Positions 37,898 through 46,440 of a stretch of 64,000 nt of DNA are shown piece by piece. The position numbers were made by a program, and so were the translations under genes. The notes under the pieces are model-generated. The model saw only the letters and a list, made by a program, of their open reading frames with translations, did not search any database and was not told where the DNA came from. Every line of letters starts with the position of its first letter. The first letter of the stretch is position 1. The stretch is from Thalassococcus sp. S3 (GTDB lineage: Bacteria > Pseudomonadota > Alphaproteobacteria > Rhodobacterales > Rhodobacteraceae), in contig NZ_CP022303.1 of assembly GCF_004216475.1 (NCBI RefSeq), positions 558,001 to 622,000 of the forward strand, written 5' to 3'.

Positions 37898-38994
37898 CAG
37901 TCAACCAGGAGGCGTGCGGCCCCCCGCTCCATGTTGACGAACACCTCGCTGCCCGGTTCGAAAATGCGCTTGTTGCCGCGATCTGAGTTGGACGTGCGCA
38001 CAATGAATTCAGGGCCTTCGGCCAGTGAGACAACGGTCGACAAGTGCGTGCCGATATAGATGTTTTCCTTCACGATGCCGGGCAGGCTTTCGGCTTCGGC
38101 GGGCTCCTTCGACATAAAGAGGCGTTCGGGGCGGATCGACATATGTACTTTCGCGCCGACGCCGATCCCTTCAACCTCGTTACAGGTCAGGGCGTGGCCG
38201 CCGCCCAGATGACAGATCGCGCGACCGCCTTCGATTTTGTCGACCGAGACATCCAGAAGGTTCGTCTCACCGATGAAATCGGCGACAAATCTGTTCCGGG
38301 GCCGCTCATAAATCTCACGCGCCTGGCCAAGCTGCTGCAATTCCCCCGCCGACATTACGGCGATCCTGTCGGACATGGTCAGGGCTTCCTCCTGATCATG
38401 GGTCACGAAGATAAAGGTGATGCCCGTCTCGCGTTGCAGGTGCTTCAACTCAAGCTGCATCGCTTTGCGCAACTTGAGATCCAGCGCGGAAAGCGGCTCG
38501 TCCAGCAGCAGCAATTTGGGTTGTGGCGCCAGCGCACGGGCAAGCGCGACGCGCTGTTGCTGGCCGCCCGAGAGTTGCGCAGGCTTGCGTGCGGAGAATT
38601 GCGAAAGCTGCACCATTTCAAGCACTTCGCCAGCGCGTTTCTTGGCTTCGGCCTTCGATTTTCCAAGCATCTCCAAACCGAAGCCCACGTTGTCGAGCAC
38701 GGTCATGTGGGGAAAAAGCGCGTAATTCTGGAAGACCGTGTTCACCGGACGCTTGTTCGGGGGAAGGTCCTCGATCTCCTCCCCATAAAGAAAAATCGCA
38801 CCTTCGGTGACATCCTCGAACCCTGCGATCATCCGAAGCAAGGTGGTTTTTCCGCAGCCCGAAGGCCCGAGCAATGTGAAAAACTCGTTGTCCTTTATGG
38901 AGAGCGATATTTTCTTCAAAGCCGTGAAATCGCCATAGCGTTTCACCGCATCGCGCACGTCGATTGCGTGTACCTGTTCCCCCGACAATGGCAC
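37897..38994 (-). CDS. potG: Polyamine-type ABC importer ATPase (PotA/PotG)
   Basis: A 365-residue ATPase with C-terminal TOBE domain (~residues 280-360). Motifs: Walker A GPSGCGKTTLLRM, signature LSGGQQQRVALARAL, Walker B LLLLDEPLSALD and the switch histidine in VTHDQEEALTM. First gene of the importer operon; the 119-base gap behind it contains an inverted repeat (39047-39074) that may be its control site. Confidence 0.92.
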   Translation of the reverse strand: MPLSGEQVHAIDVRDAVKRYGDFTALKKISLSIKDNEFFTLLGPSGCGKTTLLRMIAGFEDVTEGAIFLYGEEIEDLPPNKRPVNTVFQNYALFPHMTVLDNVGFGLEMLGKSKAEAKKRAGEVLEMVQLSQFSARKPAQLSGGQQQRVALARALAPQPKLLLLDEPLSALDLKLRKAMQLELKHLQRETGITFIFVTHDQEEALTMSDRIAVMSAGELQQLGQAREIYERPRNRFVADFIGETNLLDVSVDKIEGGRAICHLGGGHALTCNEVEGIGVGAKVHMSIRPERLFMSKEPAEAESLPGIVKENIYIGTHLSTVVSLAEGPEFIVRTSNSDRGNKRIFEPGSEVFVNMERGAARLLVD

Positions 38995-39046
38995 GCCCTT
39001 TTCACAGATGCCGTCGCCAGACTATAGGAAACGCATTTTCGGACGA

Positions 39047-39074
39047 TAAGAACGGAGTGTCTTAGTGGTTCTTA
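39047..39074. promoter_or_regulatory. Inverted repeat upstream of the polyamine importer operon
   Basis: TAAGAAC and GTTCTTA, 7 exact bases each with a 14-base spacer, lie in the only gap of the cluster between the importer ATPase (start 38994) and the deacylase (end 39114). Size and position fit a LysR- or GntR-type operator; the LysR protein at 42443 is the nearest candidate regulator. No direct proof. Confidence 0.4.
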
Positions 39075-39113
39075 GGGCAAGCCTAACAACAAAATCGCTT
39101 TGGAAACTGCCAC

Positions 39114-40262
39114 TTAATCGGTCAGTTCGCCCAAAATTCGATCCATCATTGCATCGCAGGCCGCCAGTTGTTCACAGGAAATGAATTCATCCGCCTTGTG
39201 CCCTTGCCCGGCCATGGAGCCGGGGCCGCAGACGACCGTAGGGATCCCCAATTCACTGAAGAAACCAGCTTCTGTCCCGAAAGCCACTTTGACCGTCTCG
39301 TTGGTTTGGGCGAGGCGCTGAACATCGGAAACCACAAGATCTGAGGGCGCAACGTCAAGGCCGGGATAGGCATTGTATTGATCAATGTCGATCCTGGCGT
39401 TTGAGCCAAGCTTGGCATGCATCTTTTGAACCTTCCGGCCCGCACGTTTTATACGGGCCAGGATGTCGGCGGGCCGATCCGCAGCCAGATGGCGATATTC
39501 AAAGGTCACTTCGGCCCTGTCCGGCACGATGTTCAACGCGGTCCCGCCTGAAAGCTTCCCGACATGGAGTGTTGAATAGGGGATGTCGTAGGCCGGGTCA
39601 CGTCCCCCGCCTTCGCATAGCTCGGCCTGCAGCCCACGCAATTCCGCAACCAGATCGGTTGCCAGGTAAAGCGCGTTCACAAAGTTTGGGGCAAGAGCCG
39701 AATGTCCGGATTGTCCGTGGCATGTCGCGCGCAGCGATGCCTTGCCCTTGTGGCCGATCGCAACCTGCATTTCCGTGGGTTCCCCGACGATACAGACACG
39801 CGGCTGACCCAACAGGGGCGCCAGACGGGCAAGCATATCCTGCAGCCCGACACAGCCCACTTCCTCGTCATAGGACAGGACAAGTCTCAGCGGCTCTTGC
39901 AAATCGGCCCGCGCGGCCCGGTCGGCAAGGGACAGCATCGCGGCGACAAAGCCCTTCATGTCGGTCGTGCCGCGACCAAAAAGCTTGCCGTCCTCCTCGG
40001 AGAGACGAAATGGGCTGCGCGTCCAGACCTGCCCGTCCACGGGCACGACATCCGTATGTCCCGACAACAGAATACCGTCGCCGGACGGCCCAAGTTGGGC
40101 ATAAAGTCCGCACTTTTCACCGGTGTCTTTTGTTATGCGATGGGCCGAGAAGCCGCGCGATGTCAGGAAATCCTCGGCAAATGCGATCAGGTCGAGGTTG
40201 GGTCGGGAACTGACCGTGTCAAACCCGACAAGGCGCGACAGGATATCCTTGGTCGTTGTCAT
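39114..40262 (-). CDS. argE: M20-family deacylase, acetylornithine deacetylase-like
   Basis: A 382-residue zinc amidohydrolase of the ArgE/DapE type. The metal ligands and catalytic residues are visible: LLSGHTDVVPVDG (His, Asp), FGRGTTDMKGF (bridging Asp), SYDEEVGCVG (catalytic Glu-Glu), IVGEPTEMQVAIGHKG, and a final His in GQGHKADEF. ArgE removes the acetyl group from N-acetylornithine in arginine synthesis, but here the gene lies inside an amine cluster, 2 bases after the dehydrogenase gene. It may therefore deacylate an acylated amine or amino acid instead (inference). The ATG at 40262 gives the standard start. Confidence 0.85.
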   Translation of the reverse strand: MTTTKDILSRLVGFDTVSSRPNLDLIAFAEDFLTSRGFSAHRITKDTGEKCGLYAQLGPSGDGILLSGHTDVVPVDGQVWTRSPFRLSEEDGKLFGRGTTDMKGFVAAMLSLADRAARADLQEPLRLVLSYDEEVGCVGLQDMLARLAPLLGQPRVCIVGEPTEMQVAIGHKGKASLRATCHGQSGHSALAPNFVNALYLATDLVAELRGLQAELCEGGGRDPAYDIPYSTLHVGKLSGGTALNIVPDRAEVTFEYRHLAADRPADILARIKRAGRKVQKMHAKLGSNARIDIDQYNAYPGLDVAPSDLVVSDVQRLAQTNETVKVAFGTEAGFFSELGIPTVVCGPGSMAGQGHKADEFISCEQLAACDAMMDRILGELTD

Positions 40263-40264
40263 GA

Positions 40265-42334
40265 TCAGTCCGCCGCCAACTCCGTGATTTCGCGCCGGAA
40301 CGGCAGCGCGTCTCCGATATCCTCTGCGTCGAGCTCGCGGGCATATCTGTGCCCGGCATAAGTGGCCCAAGCGATGGGACCCGGTGCATTCGCGTCGCCG
40401 ATAATCTTCACGGATTTGATCCCTGCATCGGCCCAGTCCGCCTCGCGCGCTTTAAGATCTTGGTAAACGCCATTAACCTCCTGCCGGGCAGCAACAATGA
40501 CAACCGCATCGGCCGCATAGGTTTCGGTGCGATCCGTATACACACAATTGCTGACCACGTGACCGGGATGGATCTCGGCGATCCCGCGGTTCAGCACGAT
40601 CTCGACCCCGGCGTCCACAAGACGTGGGTGAATGGCGATCTGTTCAAGCGTCTTGTTGGTCCAGTCACTGACATAGGCGGAGGGCGTGACCAGGGTCACA
40701 TTCGCCCCCTTCCTTGCCAGAAGCTCGGCCAATACGCCGCCCATATAGTAATGGTCATCATCATAAACGATCACCCGGCCCGAGGGGATCATGCCGTCCA
40801 TCAGATCATCAGGTGTATAGACCTTTGATCCGTCCGCAATCGGCATCGGTACCACGTGCTGCCGCGCGACGCCGTCACGGCGCCATCTGGATCCGGTGGC
40901 GATGCAGACGTTCTGGAAGCCGAATTCAAGGATGTTTCCGGCATCCAGTTCACTGTCGAAATAGGTCTCGACATTGGGTTTCTGGCTGATCTGGTAGGCT
41001 CTGTAATCCACAACCCCGCCCCAGGCCGAAAGGCCGGGCAGCTTGCGTTCGCGTGTCACACGGCCGCCAAGCTCGGTTCCCGCCTCGGCGATCGCGATGT
41101 CATAGCCGCGTTCGGCCAGCGCGCGGGCGGCTTCCAGCCCGGCAGGGCCGGAGCCGACGATCAGTACGTTGTCGCTGTCGCCCTTGGCGTTGATCTTTTC
41201 GGGGTGCCAGCCCTTGCGCCATTCTTCCATGAAGGTCGGGTTTTGGGTGCATCGGCTGATCGACATGGTCATGTCACCGGTAATGCAGATATTGCATCCG
41301 ATGCATTCCCTGATGTCTTCGATCCGCCCTTCCTCTATCTTTTTCGGAAGGAATGGATCGGCAATGGACGGTCGCGCGCAACCGATGAAATCGAGCGTTC
41401 CGGATCGCACCTGTTTGACCATCACATCCGGAGAGGTGAACCGCCCGACGCCCACAATGGGCTTGTCGGTCAGGTCGTGAATACCCTTGACCAGCTGCTG
41501 CTGAGCGGCCTCCTCCTTAAAGCGCGACGGGCCTGAGCAGTCTTCCCATGTCCCTTGCGCGAGGTCCCAAAGATCCGGCAAGTCGCGGTGCATCTCGATG
41601 AAGTCGCGCAGCTCGGCGTTGGAAAAGCCCAATTCTCCAATCGTTTCGTCAAGACTGACCCGCAAGGTCAGGGCCATAGTGTCGCCCACCGCGTCACGGA
41701 TATCCGCGACCACCTCGCGTGCAAAGCGCGCGCGGTTTTCCAGGCTGCCGCCATATTCATCCGTGCGCTGATTGGTGGCGCGGCTTAGAAAATGCTGGAA
41801 GATGCCAAATCCATGTGCGCCATAGAGGCATATGAGATCGAACCCCGCATCCTTGGACCTTCTGGCTGCGTTGACAAACCAGCGGCGCAGATCCCTGATG
41901 TCCTGCTTGTCGAGCGCGCGCGCCTGCACGGGGTCATTTGTAAAGGTCCGGATGGGCAGCGCCGTGGGGGCAAGCGGGACTTCTTTGGTATAGAGGTTGG
42001 GACCGTTGATACCGGAATAGGCAAGCTGGATACCGGCCAAGGCGCCGTGTTCCTTCATCTTTCCCGCCATCTTGCGCAACTGAGGGATGTCCTTGTCCTC
42101 CCAAAGGCGCAGTTCGATGAATGGCGTGATCTCCGAACTGTGGTGCATCTCGCATTGTTTGGTGAAGATCACGCCCCAACCGCCTTCGGCCTTGATCCCA
42201 CGCATCGCGGCGGCCGCCGACGGGTCCCGATAACCGCCCCCATTGCAGTGAGGCACCTGATAGAACCGGTTCTTGGCCATGTGCGGCCCGATCTTCACCG
42301 GTTCGAACAGGATGTCATATCGTGGGTCGCGCAT
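40265..42334 (-). CDS. TMADH-family amine dehydrogenase (histamine/dimethylamine dehydrogenase-like)
   Basis: A 689-residue iron-sulfur flavoprotein. The N-terminal TIM barrel carries Cys30 in RFYQVPHCNGGGY, which in trimethylamine dehydrogenase (TMADH) binds FMN covalently, and the active-site YGAH followed by RATNQRTDEYGGS. A 4Fe-4S site follows (CIGCNIC ... CTQNP), then two nucleotide-binding domains (VLIVGSGPAGLEAARALAER). Two aromatic-bowl residues of TMADH differ: Tyr60 is Gln60, and the position of Trp355 is Asp (CITGDM). I recall this Gln/Asp combination from histamine dehydrogenase, so trimethylamine is unlikely as substrate. The start at 42334 is supported by AAGGAG six bases upstream and by exact match to TMADH numbering. 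Confidence 0.88.
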   Translation of the reverse strand: MRDPRYDILFEPVKIGPHMAKNRFYQVPHCNGGGYRDPSAAAAMRGIKAEGGWGVIFTKQCEMHHSSEITPFIELRLWEDKDIPQLRKMAGKMKEHGALAGIQLAYSGINGPNLYTKEVPLAPTALPIRTFTNDPVQARALDKQDIRDLRRWFVNAARRSKDAGFDLICLYGAHGFGIFQHFLSRATNQRTDEYGGSLENRARFAREVVADIRDAVGDTMALTLRVSLDETIGELGFSNAELRDFIEMHRDLPDLWDLAQGTWEDCSGPSRFKEEAAQQQLVKGIHDLTDKPIVGVGRFTSPDVMVKQVRSGTLDFIGCARPSIADPFLPKKIEEGRIEDIRECIGCNICITGDMTMSISRCTQNPTFMEEWRKGWHPEKINAKGDSDNVLIVGSGPAGLEAARALAERGYDIAIAEAGTELGGRVTRERKLPGLSAWGGVVDYRAYQISQKPNVETYFDSELDAGNILEFGFQNVCIATGSRWRRDGVARQHVVPMPIADGSKVYTPDDLMDGMIPSGRVIVYDDDHYYMGGVLAELLARKGANVTLVTPSAYVSDWTNKTLEQIAIHPRLVDAGVEIVLNRGIAEIHPGHVVSNCVYTDRTETYAADAVVIVAARQEVNGVYQDLKAREADWADAGIKSVKIIGDANAPGPIAWATYAGHRYARELDAEDIGDALPFRREITELAAD

Positions 42335-42442
42335 CTGCATCTCCTTGGGGCGATTGTGGTCAGGATTGCAGGGGGCGCGAGGCGAATAAAGTCGCCCTTG
42401 CCGAAGTGGGGCTTCGGTCAATCCTAAGTTTGCGGTGGGCCG

Positions 42443-43372
42443 TCACGCGCAGTTGAGACCGGGCAGTTGCTTTCCTTTGATCAGTGCGGTGCAATGATCC
42501 ATGAACGCGCGAACGCTGATGTTCGTCGCAGCGCCTTTCGCCATGATCAAACCCAATCTCATGGGCCGCACGTCCCCTTCGAGCGGGATGAACTTCAGGC
42601 TTCGCCCGTCCGGCGAAAGATCGTTGAGGGGACGGACATTGGCGATGGAGTATCCATAGCCATTGGCGACGAGACTGCGCATGACTGCCATGTCGCGGGT
42701 GCGTTCGCCAATGATCGGCTTGGTGCCCGCCTTGCTGAAAAACGACAGAAAGTATTCAGCGCTGTGTGGAAGATCCAGCAGAACCAGCGGATGGGCACTC
42801 AAATCCTCAACGAAAAGCCTTTCGCGGTCCGCAAGATGGTGATCCGGGGAGATCAAAACATAGGGCGGCAGCTCGATTATCGGCTGGTATTCAAGGTCCG
42901 AAGGGATGTTAAGGTCGTAAGATAGCGCGATGTCGATTTCGGCGCGGCGCAAGGCGCTGAAGATCTCGGACTGGTTCATCTCGTACTGGGTGATTTTCAC
43001 CTTCCGGTACGAGGCCTCGAAATCACTGCGCAGACGCGGCACGACGATCTGAGCGAAGGTCAGCAGGCAGCCCAGTCGCAGGGGGCCCTGGACGCTGCCC
43101 GACATCGCCCCGGCAAGGTTGTTCAATTCAGCCGCGGATTGCAGCACGATCTTGGATTGGGCCAGCAGTTTCTCACCGGCATCTGTCAGTGTAAGGCCGT
43201 GGGCGCGCTTGCGCACGAACAGGGACAGGCCAAATTCGGCCTCCAACTGGCTGATGGAGGCTGAAATAGACGGAGAAGAGACGTTCAGCTTGTCGCTTGC
43301 GGCGGCGATACTGCCGTATTCCCCGGCCGCAACAAAGTACTCCAACTGGCGCAGGGTATAGCGCAGCGGCAT
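42443..43372 (-). CDS. LysR-family regulator of the amine cluster
   Basis: A 309-residue LysR protein. The helix-turn-helix is at residues ~5-65 (YTLRQLEYFVAAGEYGSIAA, LNVSSPSISASISQLEAEFG). The effector domain (~95-300) has a clean two-lobed pattern. It stands between the dehydrogenase gene and the DUF1028/RidA/FMO group, all on the minus strand, so it is likely their regulator. It is transcribed in the same direction as the dehydrogenase, which is less usual than a divergent arrangement. Confidence 0.88.
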   Translation of the reverse strand: MPLRYTLRQLEYFVAAGEYGSIAAASDKLNVSSPSISASISQLEAEFGLSLFVRKRAHGLTLTDAGEKLLAQSKIVLQSAAELNNLAGAMSGSVQGPLRLGCLLTFAQIVVPRLRSDFEASYRKVKITQYEMNQSEIFSALRRAEIDIALSYDLNIPSDLEYQPIIELPPYVLISPDHHLADRERLFVEDLSAHPLVLLDLPHSAEYFLSFFSKAGTKPIIGERTRDMAVMRSLVANGYGYSIANVRPLNDLSPDGRSLKFIPLEGDVRPMRLGLIMAKGAATNISVRAFMDHCTALIKGKQLPGLNCA

Positions 43373-43598
43373 TCAGATTTCCCATGGATACAAGCTTTGC
43401 AATTGATCCAAGTAGTCTTGAGCGCCACGTATTTGTCAAGCGAAGGCAAAGAGCGGGCATACGACGTCTTCACGTCTTTGAGCAGAGATGGCCAGATGCT
43501 TTCAAGCTGGATGGGCCCGGCTCGCCTATGAGCGTCCTGCCTATTGCCGCCGGGCTGGTGACGGCCGAACGTCTCCTGTAAGATGCCTACTATCTTTC

Positions 43599-44273
43599 TC
43601 ATTCATCGCCCGGTACGCCGTAGGACGGCGCCTCGCGCGGGTCGAGCGCGCGCTGAACATAGGCGTCAAGCTGCGGTTTATAGACCGACCAGGCCGCATC
43701 CACCGCCGCGATCGGGCACTCTTCGGTCCAGTCGCAACGCAGATCGGCCACAGGCCAGGACACCTTGTCGACAAGCATCATACCCGCCGAATGAACCGGT
43801 CCAGCCTCGCCCCCCGCAGCGAGACCCGCTTGCATCGCCGCGATCAGCCGGTCACCCAGATGTCCATCTGCCGCCAGAAATCCGTCGACAATCGCCTGCG
43901 GTACGGTTTCATTGGCCAGAAGGTTGCCACCAGAGGCCACGTTCCGCGCGTGCGCCTGCGTCCAGATACCAAGTGATTTCGGCCCGGAATGGATCGCCGT
44001 TTCACCAGTGTTGTCCACTGCGAGGACCTGCCGGTATTCGACGAACTTCGCGAGGCGCCTGACCTCATCGACAGCTTGTCCAGCCGCCAGACCGCGTTCC
44101 ATCAGGTCCAGTGTCAGCGGTCCCAAGGCGGGGTCGGTCACGTTCTGCGAGGCCACGGCGCCCACGTTCGCGCGTGCATGGGAACAGCGCGCCGCTACGG
44201 CGGGCGAGGATGACGAAATCGCCACGCCGAACATCCCGGTCTCGGCGCAACGGGCCACGAGCGAGAACGTCAT
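43599..44273 (-). CDS. DUF1028 family protein (Ntn-hydrolase-like fold)
   Basis: A 224-residue protein of the DUF1028 family, which has an N-terminal-nucleophile-hydrolase-like fold and no firmly established reaction. Landmarks are the start MTFSLVARCAETGMFGVAIS, GAVASQNVTDPALGPLTLDL, NVASGGNLLANETVP and AMQAGLAAGGEAGPVHSAGM. Members often occur with RidA genes and amine or amidase genes, as here, which points to hydrolysis of an amide or similar bond (inference). It overlaps ridA by 4 bases. Confidence 0.85.
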   Translation of the reverse strand: MTFSLVARCAETGMFGVAISSSSPAVAARCSHARANVGAVASQNVTDPALGPLTLDLMERGLAAGQAVDEVRRLAKFVEYRQVLAVDNTGETAIHSGPKSLGIWTQAHARNVASGGNLLANETVPQAIVDGFLAADGHLGDRLIAAMQAGLAAGGEAGPVHSAGMMLVDKVSWPVADLRCDWTEECPIAAVDAAWSVYKPQLDAYVQRALDPREAPSYGVPGDE

Positions 44274-44686
44274 TCCGGGATCACCGCGGTGCCGTCAATC
44301 TCCACCAGCCATTCGGGCCGTGCCAGCGCCTGCACCACAAGTCCGGTAGACACCGGATGAACCCCTTTGATGTATTCTCCCATCGTGCGGTAGACTGCTT
44401 CGCGGTGGCGCACATCGGTGATGTAGACCACGACCTTCACCAAATGCTCCATTGATCCGCCGCATTCCTCGATAAGCTGTTTAATGTTCTGCATCACCTT
44501 GTGGGTCTGTTCGACGGGATCGTGGCTGTCGATATTCGTCGCATCGTCCAATTCTTGCGGGCATTGCCCCCGCAGGTAGACCGTCTTGCCGCCCTGAGTG
44601 ACAACGGCCTGACAAAGGTCATTGTCGAGGTTCTGCTCGGGATAGGTGTCCTTGGTATTGAATTTGCGAATACGCGTATGGGTCAT
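44270..44686 (-). CDS. RidA-family protein
   Basis: A 138-residue RidA/YjgF-type protein. RidA proteins hydrolyse reactive enamine/imine intermediates formed by PLP or flavin amine-oxidising enzymes. Conserved parts are ESCGGSMEHLVKVVVYIT-like centre (here EECGGSMEHLVKVVVYITDV) and ARPEWLVEIDGTAVI, the final strand with the usual Glu; the canonical Arg of active RidA (R105 type) appears within ALARPEW. The ATG at 44686 has AGGACGG a few bases upstream. Beside an amine dehydrogenase, a role in clearing imines is likely. Confidence 0.85.
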   Translation of the reverse strand: MTHTRIRKFNTKDTYPEQNLDNDLCQAVVTQGGKTVYLRGQCPQELDDATNIDSHDPVEQTHKVMQNIKQLIEECGGSMEHLVKVVVYITDVRHREAVYRTMGEYIKGVHPVSTGLVVQALARPEWLVEIDGTAVIPE

Positions 44687-44709
44687 GGGTGCCGTCCTGA
44701 AAGATGCGG

Positions 44710-45963
44710 TCAATCGTTGGGATCGCGATAGGCGAGATACTTGCGCTGATTGGCGATCTGATCCGCGATATGCTTTGCATCATGCCAAACACCCCAGATA
44801 AAGGTCGATCCCCGGCGCGATTGCCAGGGCAGGCCCAGAAAATAGATGCCGGGTTCGGTTGAAACCCCACGCTGATGTCTGGGCGCGCCTTTCTCGTCAA
44901 AGGCATCGACCTTCATCCAGCTGAAATCCTGCCGGAAGCCGGTGGCCCATATGATCGTGCTGATCCCGGCCTCGGACAGGTTCAGTGCCGTCAAGGGATT
45001 GATCAGGCAATCGGGATCCGGCTGCGGCACCCGCGCCTCGGGGTCTTCGGGTAAGTCGATGCCCGTGCGTGCGACATAGGCGTCGGCACCGTCCAGCATC
45101 TTGAGATAACTGGCATCTCCGCCCGCCACGTTGGCTTTGAGGTCATCCCCAAACCCCAGCACACCATCCTTGTAGGATCTCGTCATGCCCAGAAGGGTAA
45201 TCCCCTCATTGCCAAGCCGACGAAAGTCCATCGTATTGCCGCCATATGCGCCGCTGACCGCGATTGTCACATGTTCCTTTCCGGGGGCCATGGCGGCGAC
45301 ATCCCAGAGCCCAAGCACCCCCAGCCACCAGCAGAAATCACGACCGCGATACGCGCGGGGTGGCCGCTCGTGCGGGCCGACCGAAAGATAGACCTTGCGC
45401 CCGGCCCGGTTCAATTCGTCTGAGATCTGCGCACCCGAAGATCCTGCCCCGATGACGATCACCGCCCCATCGGGCAATTGTTCCGGATTGCGGTAATGAA
45501 ATGAGTGCAACTGCGCCACGGGCGCCTCTTGGGGTACAACAGGGGGGATAACCGGGTGCTGAAAGGCGCCGGTGGCGGCCACCACGTTCTGCGCTTCGAT
45601 CACCCCGTCCGAGGTCTGCACGCGAAAGCCCGCGCGCCCGTTCATCCGCTCTGCTTTTTGCACTTCGACGCCTGTGCGGATGGGCGCTTGGATCATCTGG
45701 GCATAGTCATTCAGATAGTCGGCGACGCGCTCCTTGGTCGCAAACTCGTCCTGACCGCAGGGGAAATTCATGTTGGGAAAGCGATCATGCCAGGCTGGAC
45801 CATTGGCAACCAGAGAATCCCAGCGGCCAGAGCGCCAGGCTTCGGCGACACGACTTCTCTCAAGTACGAGATGAGGCACCTGATTGTTGGACAGATGTTC
45901 ACTCAGCGCAATGCCAGCCTGTCCAGCGCCGACGACAAGTGTGTCCACCTTTTCCATCGACAT
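44710..45963 (-). CDS. Flavin-containing monooxygenase-like NAD(P)/FAD oxidoreductase
   Basis: A 417-residue protein with two dinucleotide-binding folds: FAD site VVGAGQAGIALSEHL (residues ~8-22) and NADPH site VIVIGAGSSGAQISDEL (~170). The middle contains YRNPEQLPDG, and the end has ATGFRQDFSWMKVD and GIYFLGLPWQSRRGSTFIWG. This is the CzcO/class-B-FMO-like group that oxygenates N- or S-compounds. The ATG at 45963 (MSMEKVDTLVVGAG) is used because upstream residues are not family-like. It is first of the FMO-RidA-DUF1028 group. An amine N-oxygenation role is possible. Confidence 0.85.
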   Translation of the reverse strand: MSMEKVDTLVVGAGQAGIALSEHLSNNQVPHLVLERSRVAEAWRSGRWDSLVANGPAWHDRFPNMNFPCGQDEFATKERVADYLNDYAQMIQAPIRTGVEVQKAERMNGRAGFRVQTSDGVIEAQNVVAATGAFQHPVIPPVVPQEAPVAQLHSFHYRNPEQLPDGAVIVIGAGSSGAQISDELNRAGRKVYLSVGPHERPPRAYRGRDFCWWLGVLGLWDVAAMAPGKEHVTIAVSGAYGGNTMDFRRLGNEGITLLGMTRSYKDGVLGFGDDLKANVAGGDASYLKMLDGADAYVARTGIDLPEDPEARVPQPDPDCLINPLTALNLSEAGISTIIWATGFRQDFSWMKVDAFDEKGAPRHQRGVSTEPGIYFLGLPWQSRRGSTFIWGVWHDAKHIADQIANQRKYLAYRDPND

Positions 45964-46440
45964 ACAGGCTTCCCTTTTGATCGCGGTTTGAGCGCGTTCG
46001 ATCGTCACCAACGTCCGGCAAACGCCCCGCCGAACCGACTGGATCAGGCTGATCTTTCTTGGCGCCGAAAATTCCACAGTTGTGTCCGTGCCAAAAGAAA
46101 ACTCTCTCTCATTGCCACTTTGGCGCGTCCTAAGAAGATGGTTTCGGCGGTCGGCGCGTCCTTAACTGCTCGGTGCCCGCGCCTTATCCGGGATCCCGAC
46201 GTCTGCTTGGTGACGATGTCACCGTTGTCGCGATGGGCCACGTGTCATTCACGCTCCAGCAACTGCCGAGATTCGTTCTCAAAATCGTCCTGTGGAAGGC
46301 TGGTCACTGCTTTGCCCATGTCACTTTTGCCGACCCGCGCGCCTTCACCATCCCCGCGTCGCCATTTCGCACCCTCCGTGCGCAACTCGCCTGGGATATC
46401 CACCCACCGGAGGAACTCCGGAACCATAAGGAAACTTCTG
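45964..46440. other. Divergent intergenic stretch between the FMO-like and DsrE-like genes
   Basis: Promoter region for two divergent genes, 477 bases. Short frames run through it on both strands, but none has recognisable content. I saw no clear palindromic operator. An AAGGA motif stands before the DsrE-like start at 46441. Confidence 0.5.

Noticed and set aside
39114..40262. Arginine-biosynthesis ArgE as certain function
   Set aside because: The fold and active site fit, but the position inside an amine cluster makes another acylated substrate equally likely.
40265..42334. Trimethylamine dehydrogenase as the name
   Set aside because: Two of the three aromatic-bowl residues that hold trimethylamine are replaced, so a broader family name is safer.
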